Positions 1-7,969 of a DNA stretch of 64,000 nucleotides are shown here, one piece after another. Source of the DNA: Schizochytrium sp. CCTCC M209059 (taxonomy: Eukaryota > Sar > Bigyra > Thraustochytrida > Thraustochytriidae); NCBI GenBank assembly GCA_000818945.1, contig KN805372.1:35214-99213 (forward strand), given 5' to 3'. Positions within the stretch are counted from its first letter, which is position 1; each line of letters begins with the position of its first letter. The position numbers and the translations under genes are program-made. Below the pieces are notes generated by a model. That model was not told the origin of the DNA. It ran no database searches and worked only from the letters and a program-made list of their open reading frames with translations.

Positions 1-486
1 CCCCCCCCCCCTCTCAAAAAAAAGGTCCGATTCGTGAAGCGTTCTTGTTTTTATGGTTAGAAGAACTTGCTTTGTCATGGCGAAGATCAGACCTTCGTCT
101 CTGTGAAGAAGTATGAACAAAAAAGAATATAATGAAAACACGAAAATTTCTTTTCTTCATTCTTTATCTCTCTGTTTTCACACAACAACAACATTTGAAG
201 AAAAATAACAACTACAACATCGACATCAAAGAAGTTAGATACAACGCTCTCTTCGTCTGTAGGTAGAAGCAAATAAATAAAAGAGAACGAAAAAATCAAG
301 CAGGGCAAGGAAGTTAGACTTCAAAACATTTTAGTGACATCTCATCGCATGGTAGCCAAAGCGAAGACACGGATCCCACATCATTTCTTGTTTGCTTTCG
401 TGTTGTGCAAACTAGTAGATCGAGAAAGAAAAAATCCTCACACAAAAACACCATTTCTTTCGTTACAGTATCGTGATTGAAAAAGG
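1..486. other. AT-rich intergenic stretch, no gene seen
   Basis: This stretch opens with a C homopolymer followed by an A run, then AT-rich sequence with short A and T tracts. The one open frame (minus strand, about 73 codons) is low-complexity and matches no family I recognise. It lies downstream of the SDR gene on the minus strand and probably holds that gene's 3' flank. I see no RNA gene or mobile element. Confidence 0.6.
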
Positions 487-2586
487 TTACCATTCAGTAA
501 TGTGATAGTCCTTCAAGAAGACAGAGTGCTGACGTTTCTTCGAGTCCAGCATGCCAGAGACGACAGGATCGAGCACCCGAGCTGCGGCGTCGACCTCATC
601 AATTGGCGTCTGAAAATTGTTTGTCTTGACGACCCGAGCGGCCTCGAGCGTGGGCAGTTCGATGTTCACCCAGCCAGTGTCCACAGCTGTCATGAAGATG
701 CCGTGTTGTGCGTAATCGGGGCCGCTTGTGAGCGTAACCATGTTCAGACTGCTCTTTGCGGCATTGGTATGAGCGTGAAAGGGTGACTTGACGCGGTTGA
801 ACTTGCCCTCCATAGCGGAAACATTCACAATGTAGCGCCCGTCATCCTTGCGATTCGCAGCGCGATCATCGTCGCGTGTCTTCACCATGAGACCCTTGAG
901 TTTGCCTGCGAGGATCATTGGCGCCACCGCGTTAACGGCAAGCACCTCTACGATCTCAGCGGTCGAAACCTCTGAAAGAGTGAGCACCCACGAAGTGCGC
1001 TTGCGCAAGTCGATCTGCTGCCCATTCACGTCTACCTGGCCCGTTGGAAAGACCTCTTCGCTATTCTCCACATCATCTGGCGCAAGAGCCGTCTGCGTCA
1101 TGTGCGCCGAGGAGAGCACCTGCGAGGAGGCGCTCGATTTAGAAGGTTTGCTCACGGTGTCGTTCTCGTTAGCGTGAGAAGATGATGCGCCGTTAGCGTC
1201 ACTATCCTCCTTGGCAGAAGAAGCGCCCGCCACCGTCCCGGACACGCCCGCCACGTCCGGAACGCTGTCCTTGATGGCCGCATCTTGCGCCGTGAGTCCG
1301 TGCCAGGGCGTCTCGTCGATGACGGCGTTTGCAGCCTCGACCTGCGCGGGAACGAGCCCGGGCGGCAGATCTGCCTCCTTCATGGTGCCATCACGTAGCT
1401 TCAAAAACGCCTCTTCGGTGGGCAGCAAGTGCTTGTAATACTGGGGTGGACGGCGAATGGTCTGGCAGGCGTTATTGATAATCACGTCAAGACGGTCCAA
1501 ACGTCTTGCGAGGGTGAGCGCAAAGCCCTCGACGGCTTTGATGTCCCTAAAGTCGAGACCTTCGATCTTCAGACGGTCCTTGAAGCTGCCAAAGTCCTTT
1601 TCCTTGGCGAAGCGCAGTGCGGCGTCGGCGGTGAAGCGCGTTGTCACAATAACATGTGCACCCATACGCAGACACTTTAGCGCGATCTGGTACCCAATCT
1701 TGACGCGCCCTCCGGTCACTAAAACAAATTTGCCTTTCATATCGCATGTCTGGAAACGCTTCTCCCAGTTCAGCTTGGCGCATGTTGGGCAAAAGCTATC
1801 GTAAAATTGGTGCATCTTGAAAAAGCGAGCCTTGCAACAATAGCACGAGCGCGGACGGTGCAAGAGGTCGCCTTCATCATCGACATCGTTCTCGTTGTTG
1901 CTGGCGTTCGCGCCTTCTCCTCCGCTCGTATGACCACGAGCATCAGCGGCCTTGGCGTCACCATCGTCGAGCTTGAGCTTTTTATGCGGGGTACCCTCGT
2001 CGTCAGCAAGGGCGCCCTCGGCCCGGAGAAGCTGGACCACGGACTCGGCGCCTCCCGCAGTGCCGGCGCTCGTGTTGATGCCATCGTCTACAGCGCCATC
2101 AGGGATGGCAGCGAGCGCGCTGTTACTCGCATTCTGGAGCGCTTTAAGGTGTGCAAGTCGCTGCGCGCGGAGGCGTCGTTGCTCGAGAATTCTCTTGTCG
2201 TGAGCCCGCTGCCGCATTTCACGCTGTTTGCGCTCGTCAAACTTCGACTTCACATTGAACATTTTGCGCGCCCGCTGCTGGATAAAGCCACCCCAGGCGA
2301 TGCGCAGCGGCCGCATGTCCTTGCGCTCGTACAAGTCCCCATCGCGCTTGAGGGCCTCGCCCACGCGAATTGCCGCTTCGAGGTCCTCTTGCGAGAAGGG
2401 TAGGGGTCCCATGTCCTCCGCAACCTCCTTCTTCTCGTCGCCGGGCTCCTCGCCAGCCTCCCCTTCGCGTCGCCCCTGCTCTTGCTCCTGCTCCTGCGCC
2501 TGCTCCTGCGCCTGCGCCTGCTCCGCGCCGGTCGCGACCTCGTCGGACGCGCCGCCGCCACTCGTCCTGGCGTCCTCCCGCATCAT
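487..2586 (-). CDS. Zinc-motif short-chain dehydrogenase/reductase (SDR)
   Basis: This is a predicted NAD(P)-dependent oxidoreductase of about 699 aa. The first 240 residues are charged, Gln/Glu-rich and probably disordered. Residues about 245-283 carry a four-cysteine zinc-type motif (CYCC, then CPTC). A Rossmann fold follows, with TGGRVKIG at 291-298 and the SDR motif NNA. The catalytic YxxxK is altered: the usual Tyr position is Thr607, four before Lys611, in HTNAAK. I recall this HTNxAK form from a subgroup of zinc-motif SDRs, so it may be a family trait rather than damage. The start chosen is the first ATG downstream of the CGCAG satellite. The frame stays open through the satellite to an ATG at 3387, which would add a tail made of ALRCA repeats; I consider that unlikely. 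Substrate is unknown. Confidence 0.75.
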   Translation of the reverse strand: MMREDARTSGGGASDEVATGAEQAQAQEQAQEQEQEQGRREGEAGEEPGDEKKEVAEDMGPLPFSQEDLEAAIRVGEALKRDGDLYERKDMRPLRIAWGGFIQQRARKMFNVKSKFDERKQREMRQRAHDKRILEQRRLRAQRLAHLKALQNASNSALAAIPDGAVDDGINTSAGTAGGAESVVQLLRAEGALADDEGTPHKKLKLDDGDAKAADARGHTSGGEGANASNNENDVDDEGDLLHRPRSCYCCKARFFKMHQFYDSFCPTCAKLNWEKRFQTCDMKGKFVLVTGGRVKIGYQIALKCLRMGAHVIVTTRFTADAALRFAKEKDFGSFKDRLKIEGLDFRDIKAVEGFALTLARRLDRLDVIINNACQTIRRPPQYYKHLLPTEEAFLKLRDGTMKEADLPPGLVPAQVEAANAVIDETPWHGLTAQDAAIKDSVPDVAGVSGTVAGASSAKEDSDANGASSSHANENDTVSKPSKSSASSQVLSSAHMTQTALAPDDVENSEEVFPTGQVDVNGQQIDLRKRTSWVLTLSEVSTAEIVEVLAVNAVAPMILAGKLKGLMVKTRDDDRAANRKDDGRYIVNVSAMEGKFNRVKSPFHAHTNAAKSSLNMVTLTSGPDYAQHGIFMTAVDTGWVNIELPTLEAARVVKTNNFQTPIDEVDAAARVLDPVVSGMLDSKKRQHSVFLKDYHITEW

Positions 2587-2655
2587 CCCCGGCGCCTCCT
2601 CCGCGGCGAGCACCTCGAGCGCCGCGCGACGAGACGATGGCGCGGGGCAGGCAGC

Positions 2656-3215
2656 AGCGCAGCGCAGCGCAGCGCAGCGCAGCGCAGCGCAGCGCAGCGC
2701 AGCGCAGCGCAGCGCAGCGCAGCGCAGCGCAGCGCAGCGCAGCGCAGCGCAGCGCAGCGCAGCGCAGCGCAGCGCAGCGCAGCGCAGCGCAGCGCAGCGC
2801 AGCGCAGCGCAGCGCAGCGCAGCGCAGCGCAGCGCAGCGCAGCGCAGCGCAGCGCAGCGCAGCGCAGCGCAGCGCAGCGCAGCGCAGCGCAGCGCAGCGC
2901 AGCGCAGCGCAGCGCAGCGCAGCGCAGCGCAGCGCAGCGCAGCGCAGCGCAGCGCAGCGCAGCGCAGCGCAGCGCAGCGCAGCGCAGCGCAGCGCAGCGC
3001 AGCGCAGCGCAGCGCAGCGCAGCGCAGCGCAGCGCAGCGCAGCGCAGCGCAGCGCAGCGCAGCGCAGCGCAGCGCAGCGCAGCGCAGCGCAGCGCAGCGC
3101 AGCGCAGCGCAGCGCAGCGCAGCGCAGCGCAGCGCAGCGCAGCGCAGCGCAGCGCAGCGCAGCGCAGCGCAGCGCAGCGCAGCGCAGCGCAGCGCAGCGC
3201 AGCGCAGCGCAGCGC
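2656..3215. repeat. Pentanucleotide satellite (AGCGC)n, about 112 copies
   Basis: About 560 nt of apparently perfect 5-bp repeats lie about 70 nt upstream of the ATG chosen for the SDR gene at 2586. Because the unit is five bases and contains no stop codon, all frames stay open through it, giving artificial SAAQR/ALRCA repeat peptides on the two strands. It is most simply a 5' UTR or promoter satellite. Confidence 0.95.
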
Positions 3216-3280
3216 GCGTAGCCAGCCGGCGAGCCGCAAAAGCCTCCTCGCTGCGGCGTACGTCGAAAGAGGTTTGCCTG

Positions 3281-4000
3281 TCAAAACACGCGACTGAGCG
3301 CGCTTCTGCACTCTGGGACTTCCACGCGGTGGTCCACGAGCCAAAGGCGGCCATCGTCGTCGTGCATGGTATAGGAGATGCGCTCATCGCACTGGTACTG
3401 GAGCTTCATGCGCTCGGTCGTTTCGTCGTCAATGAAACTCATGATGCCGAAGAAGGCGGCGCTGTTCACGCCGTGCGCGAAGTTGCCCGGGTCCCAAAGG
3501 TCGTCCATTAAGAAGCACCCCGGGCTTGCCCTTGGGCCACTTTGCGGCATTGATCCAGCCTCTCATCGAGTTAACCAGCATGACAATTTCGATGACTTCG
3601 AGCACCGGGAAGACCTTGCTCACGATCTTGAAGCCCAGCTTTGCAACTTTGAACGCCTTGCGCAGCTTCGTCATCCTCGACGCAACTTTCTCGACTTGAC
3701 GATCTGTGTGGAGATGCCACGCTTCGGCTTGCTCAGCATTCTGTACAAGGAAGACTGGTAGAATTCAGACCTCGTTTTCCGCACAAAGCCTGGCACCTCT
3801 CCAAGCTTCTTCTTGGCTAGATACCGCGAGTACTGCGTCTCCAGGGCGTCGAACTCGATCCTTATCTTTTTAAGTCGCATGTGGCGGTTTAATCGCTTCC
3901 GCTCGGAGACACTGATCTGGTCGTCCAAGTCTACGATTTTCTTTTGCTGCGCGAGGTTCAAGTTCTTGACGACTTCCTGCTCCCTCGCAGCCTGCTTAAG
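3281..4000 (-). pseudogene. Broken hypothetical gene, two frameshifts
   Basis: Three overlapping minus-strand frames read like one protein interrupted twice. The first (ending at 3671) is a Lys/Arg-rich, coiled-coil-like segment. The second begins at an ATGA overlap at 3674 and contains a hydrophobic stretch (VLEVIEIVMLVNS). The third (ending at 3281) starts around 3510 at a GGGG run and is rich in acidic and aromatic residues. The two shifts compensate as one missing and one extra base, so either assembly errors or real decay would explain them. The 5' end runs into the CAAAG satellite, and a pyrimidine tract ending in TTAAGCAG at about 3995-4001 could be a splice acceptor, which would put the satellite in an intron. 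I recognise no family. Confidence 0.4.
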
Positions 4001-5375
4001 AAAATCAAAGCAAAGCAAAGCAAAGCAAAGCAAAGCAAAGAAAAGCAAAGCAAAGAAAATCAAAGCAAAGCAAAGCAAAGCAAAGCAAAGCAAAGAAAAG
4101 CAAAGCAAAGAAAATCAAAGCAAAGCAAAGCAAAGCAAAGCAAAGCAAAGAAAAGCAAAGCAAAGAAAATCAAAGCAAAGCAAAGCAAAGCAAAGCAAAG
4201 CAAAGAAAAGCAAAGCAAAGAAAATCAAAGCAAAGCAAAGCAAAGCAAAGCAAAGCAAAGAAAAGCAAAGCAAAGAAAATCAAAGCAAAGCAAAGCAAAG
4301 CAAAGCAAAGCAAAGAAAAGCAAAGCAAAGAAAATCAAAGCAAAGCAAAGCAAAGCAAAGCAAAGCAAAGAAAAGCAAAGCAAAGAAAATCAAAGCAAAG
4401 CAAAGCAAAGCAAAGCAAAGCAAAGAAAAGCAAAGCAAAGAAAATCAAAGCAAAGCAAAGCAAAGCAAAGCAAAGCAAAGAAAAGCAAAGCAAAGAAAAT
4501 CAAAGCAAAGCAAAGCAAAGCAAAGCAAAGCAAAGAAAAGCAAAGCAAAGAAAATCAAAGCAAAGCAAAGCAAAGCAAAGCAAAGCAAAGAAAAGCAAAG
4601 CAAAGAAAATCAAAGCAAAGCAAAGCAAAGCAAAGCAAAGCAAAGAAAAGCAAAGCAAAGAAAATCAAAGCAAAGCAAAGCAAAGCAAAGCAAAGCAAAG
4701 AAAAGCAAAGCAAAGAAAATCAAAGCAAAGCAAAGCAAAGCAAAGCAAAGCAAAGAAAAGCAAAGCAAAGAAAATCAAAGCAAAGCAAAGCAAAGCAAAG
4801 CAAAGCAAAGAAAAGCAAAGCAAAGAAAATCAAAGCAAAGCAAAGCAAAGCAAAGCAAAGCAAAGAAAAGCAAAGCAAAGAAAATCAAAGCAAAGCAAAG
4901 CAAAGCAAAGCAAAGCAAAGAAAAGCAAAGCAAAGAAAATCAAAGCAAAGCAAAGCAAAGCAAAGCAAAGCAAAGAAAAGCAAAGCAAAGAAAATCAAAG
5001 CAAAGCAAAGCAAAGCAAAGCAAAGCAAAGAAAAGCAAAGCAAAGAAAATCAAAGCAAAGCAAAGCAAAGCAAAGCAAAGCAAAGAAAAGCAAAGCAAAG
5101 AAAATCAAAGCAAAGCAAAGCAAAGCAAAGCAAAGCAAAGAAAAGCAAAGCAAAGAAAATCAAAGCAAAGCAAAGCAAAGCAAAGCAAAGCAAAGAAAAG
5201 CAAAGCAAAGAAAATCAAAGCAAAGCAAAGCAAAGCAAAGCAAAGCAAAGAAAAGCAAAGCAAAGAAAATCAAAGCAAAGCAAAGCAAAGCAAAGCAAAG
5301 CAAAGAAAAGCAAAGCAAAGAAAATCAAAGCAAAGCAAAGCAAAGCAAAGCAAAGCAAAGAAAAGCAAAGCAAAG
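4001..5375. repeat. 55-bp higher-order repeat of CAAAG pentamers, 25 copies
   Basis: The array is built of 5-bp units arranged in a second-level repeat of 11 pentamers: one AAAAT, seven CAAAG, one AAAAG and two CAAAG. The AAAAT variant recurs every 55 nt (4001, 4056, 4111, 4166 and so on to 5376), giving 25 full copies with no divergence that I can see. The long reading frames through it on both strands (KAKQS or ALLCF repeats) are by-products of a pentamer without stop codons. Confidence 0.95.
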
Positions 5376-6050
5376 AAAATCAAAGCAAAGCAAAGCAAAG
5401 CAAAGCAAAGCAAAGCAAAGCAAAGCAAAGCAAAGCAAAGCAAAGCAAAGCAAAGCAAAGCAAAGCAAAGCAAAGCAAAGCAAAGCAAAGCAAAGCAAAG
5501 CAAAGCAAAGCAAAGCAAAGCAAAGCAAAGCAAAGCAAAGCAAAGCAAAGCAAAGCAAAGCAAAGCAAAGCAAAGCAAAGCAAAGCAAAGCAAAGCAAAG
5601 CAAAGCAAAGCAAAGCAAAGCAAAGCAAAGCAAAGCAAAGCAAAGCAAAGCAAAGCAAAGCAAAGCAAAGCAAAGCAAAGCAAAGCAAAGCAAAGCAAAG
5701 CAAAGCAAAGCAAAGCAAAGCAAAGCAAAGCAAAGCAAAGCAAAGCAAAGCAAAGCAAAGCAAAGCAAAGCAAAGCAAAGCAAAGCAAAGCAAAGCAAAG
5801 CAAAGCAAAGCAAAGCAAAGCAAAGCAAAGCAAAGCAAAGCAAAGCAAAGCAAAGCAAAGCAAAGCAAAGCAAAGCAAAGCAAAGCAAAGCAAAGCAAAG
5901 CAAAGCAAAGCAAAGCAAAGCAAAGCAAAGCAAAGCAAAGCAAAGCAAAGCAAAGCAAAGCAAAGCAAAGCAAAGCAAAGCAAAGCAAAGCAAAGCAAAG
6001 CAAAGCAAAGCAAAGCAAAGCAAAGCAAAGCAAAGCAAAGCAAAGCAAAG
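5376..6050. repeat. Homogeneous CAAAG satellite, about 134 copies
   Basis: After the last AAAAT variant at 5376 the array becomes pure CAAAG up to 6050, continuous with the higher-order block. It stops 82 nt before the ATG of the JmjC-like gene on the plus strand. Confidence 0.95.
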
Positions 6051-6132
6051 GGCAAAGAAGAAAAACAGCTCGACGCGCCGACGTTGGAGCAGCCAGACAG
6101 ACGGTTAACGCGCACGAGGGAGTCGACAGACG

Positions 6133-7653
6133 ATGCCTCGCGCCCCGGCGCGAGCGCGGGCGCTGGGGACCGCGCTGGCGCTCGCACTCGCGACCTGGGT
6201 CCAACCGCTGGCCGGAGGCGCCGCTGCGTGGGAAGCTGCGCTTGGGCGCGATCTGCGGGAAAAGCACGTCGTCCTCGTCGCGTGTGCGAGGGACGCGCAA
6301 GTTCGACAGGATCTGGCGCGGGCTTTTGCGGACGACGCAGAGGTCATCAGCATTGTGTCGTGCGCAGACTGCTGGCAACACAGCGGCACGGTGCGGTTCT
6401 TCGCACGCGCAGAACCCGACGCACACTGCCTCCTCGAACCAGACGCTGCTGTGGAGGTCTTTGGCGGGTCTGCAGTGACCATCCCGCGCGCAGACGCGAC
6501 CATATCTTGCGCAGCGAGCTTTGATGAGACCCTGGCTTTCATCAATGAGCACGCAGGTCTTGCACGCCAACGAAATGGCTCGCTGAATGCAATAGGAGAA
6601 CTTGCGCTAGATCTTCATAACGCGTTGGAAACTCCTTTGCAATGTAGCGAGGCTAAGGCCGAAGCGCTAAGCGCCGATGATCTTCTGCACGATTTTGTCC
6701 TCAAGCAAAGGCCCATAGTAGTGCGTGGAGGCGCAAACAAATTTCTGGAACTCCACGGTCGGCCCATGCAATGGCGGCCATGGGAGGATTCAGATTCTTG
6801 GGATGATGAAGTTGACGTCAAAGTCGTGCCGCGCGAAAGTTCAGGGCATAATTGGGGTAGATTCGAGTGTACAGAGCCCCTCAAAGACTGGAACGAGTCG
6901 CAGGGCCCCATTGTGCCTGATTATGTAAAAAGCCGCCTCCTCAATGCCTCGCGGGTGCTCACGCGCCCGGCAAATGCTGTAATGCATCTGGGAGATTTTG
7001 TGAACAAGCTCAAGACGCCTTCTGCATCCGTAGTCGAGTATATCGAGTATCAGCACCTCGTCAAGGCACGACGACCCGAGGTAGCGCCTGCACTTGCCGC
7101 GCGTATGCCTCAACTCAGGGCAACCAATATGTGGCTTTCTGCAGGTAATACCACAAGCTGTGCTCACATGGACGCCTTTGAGAATTTTCTTTTTCAGATC
7201 GAGGGAATAAAGAGGTTCACCATTCTGGCACCAGGAACGATGGAAGAAGGCTACCTTCGTGAGGCAATTTTCGTGTACAATGAGACGTCAGGCACCGCAA
7301 GCCGCACTAGACTCATGCCGTCCACGAGCATTGTAAATACAGCTGCGGACGATCCAGACGTTGTGCGCGCGCACCCTGCAGCCTTGCACTGCGAGGTGAG
7401 AGCTGGAGACATGATCTACTTGCCAGCCCACTTTTGGCATCAGGTCGATAGCCCTGCAAGATTTCATTCGCCGAGTGAAAGTAATGCAAAGGAAAAGCAA
7501 CCGCACGATCACTCTTTCAACTTTGCACTCAATTTTTGGTTCGAGCCGATCTTCTCAAAGCAATTCCCGTGTACATCATGTCAGGTCGCTCCGCGCCACG
7601 GCATTCTCTCTTCGATCATGACTTCAAACGAGCAAGAGGTGACCCAATTGTGA
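6133..7653 (+). CDS. Secreted or ER-lumenal JmjC/cupin-8 dioxygenase-like protein
   Basis: This 506-aa protein looks like a 2-oxoglutarate/Fe(II) oxygenase of the JmjC/cupin-8 group, whose members hydroxylate or demethylate protein side chains. The N-terminus has basic residues and then an Ala/Leu-rich hydrophobic stretch (about residues 10-30), a likely signal peptide, so it should enter the secretory pathway. The iron triad is visible: His345 and Asp347 in CAHMDAFENF, and His436 in LPAHFWHQV. A WPWEDSD-like stretch lies upstream, at about residues 213-221. No histone-reader domain is present. A lumenal location resembles the JMJD8-like subgroup more than nuclear demethylases; that assignment is inference. 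The CAAAG satellite ends just upstream. Confidence 0.75.
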   Translation: MPRAPARARALGTALALALATWVQPLAGGAAAWEAALGRDLREKHVVLVACARDAQVRQDLARAFADDAEVISIVSCADCWQHSGTVRFFARAEPDAHCLLEPDAAVEVFGGSAVTIPRADATISCAASFDETLAFINEHAGLARQRNGSLNAIGELALDLHNALETPLQCSEAKAEALSADDLLHDFVLKQRPIVVRGGANKFLELHGRPMQWRPWEDSDSWDDEVDVKVVPRESSGHNWGRFECTEPLKDWNESQGPIVPDYVKSRLLNASRVLTRPANAVMHLGDFVNKLKTPSASVVEYIEYQHLVKARRPEVAPALAARMPQLRATNMWLSAGNTTSCAHMDAFENFLFQIEGIKRFTILAPGTMEEGYLREAIFVYNETSGTASRTRLMPSTSIVNTAADDPDVVRAHPAALHCEVRAGDMIYLPAHFWHQVDSPARFHSPSESNAKEKQPHDHSFNFALNFWFEPIFSKQFPCTSCQVAPRHGILSSIMTSNEQEVTQL

Positions 7654-7969
7654 TTAAAGAGTGCAGGTCATCACTGCTTCTTTCTTTGCAAATTATTGTG
7701 AGTAGCCAACCAGCATCATCAGCATCTTGTTTTACCGTGATGATGCGGATAAGTGTAAATTTAGTCATCCCATGTTAATGATCTACTAGAACTAAATATG
7801 CAAGCAAGCAAGCAAGCAAGCAAGCGTCGTGTCTCGTAATGCATGCATCCATCCGTGCATGAAATAGTCATTGGCGAGTGTAGGATAGGCCTAATACCTT
7901 CGGGTCGAAGGTGGGCACTTAGCACTTGATGGTTTTCATCTGTTAATTTTTGTTTTATACGAAAGACTA
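7654..7969. other. Convergent 3' spacer with (GCAA)n and TAGGCCTA
   Basis: This 316-nt spacer lies between the stop codons of the JmjC-like gene and COPG. It holds a short GCAA tetramer run (about 7799-7826) and the palindrome TAGGCCTA at 7886-7893. No gene seen. Confidence 0.6.

Noticed and set aside
87..308. 73-codon minus-strand frame at the window start
   Set aside because: Low-complexity Phe/Val-rich peptide from AT-rich DNA, no family match.
2656..6050. CRISPR array
   Set aside because: Direct repeats are contiguous with no unique spacers, and the host is eukaryotic.
3813..6524. Very long plus- and minus-strand reading frames through the CAAAG satellite (KAKQS and ALLCF repeats)
   Set aside because: A five-base repeat without stop codons is open in every frame, so these frames arise automatically and carry no codon signal.
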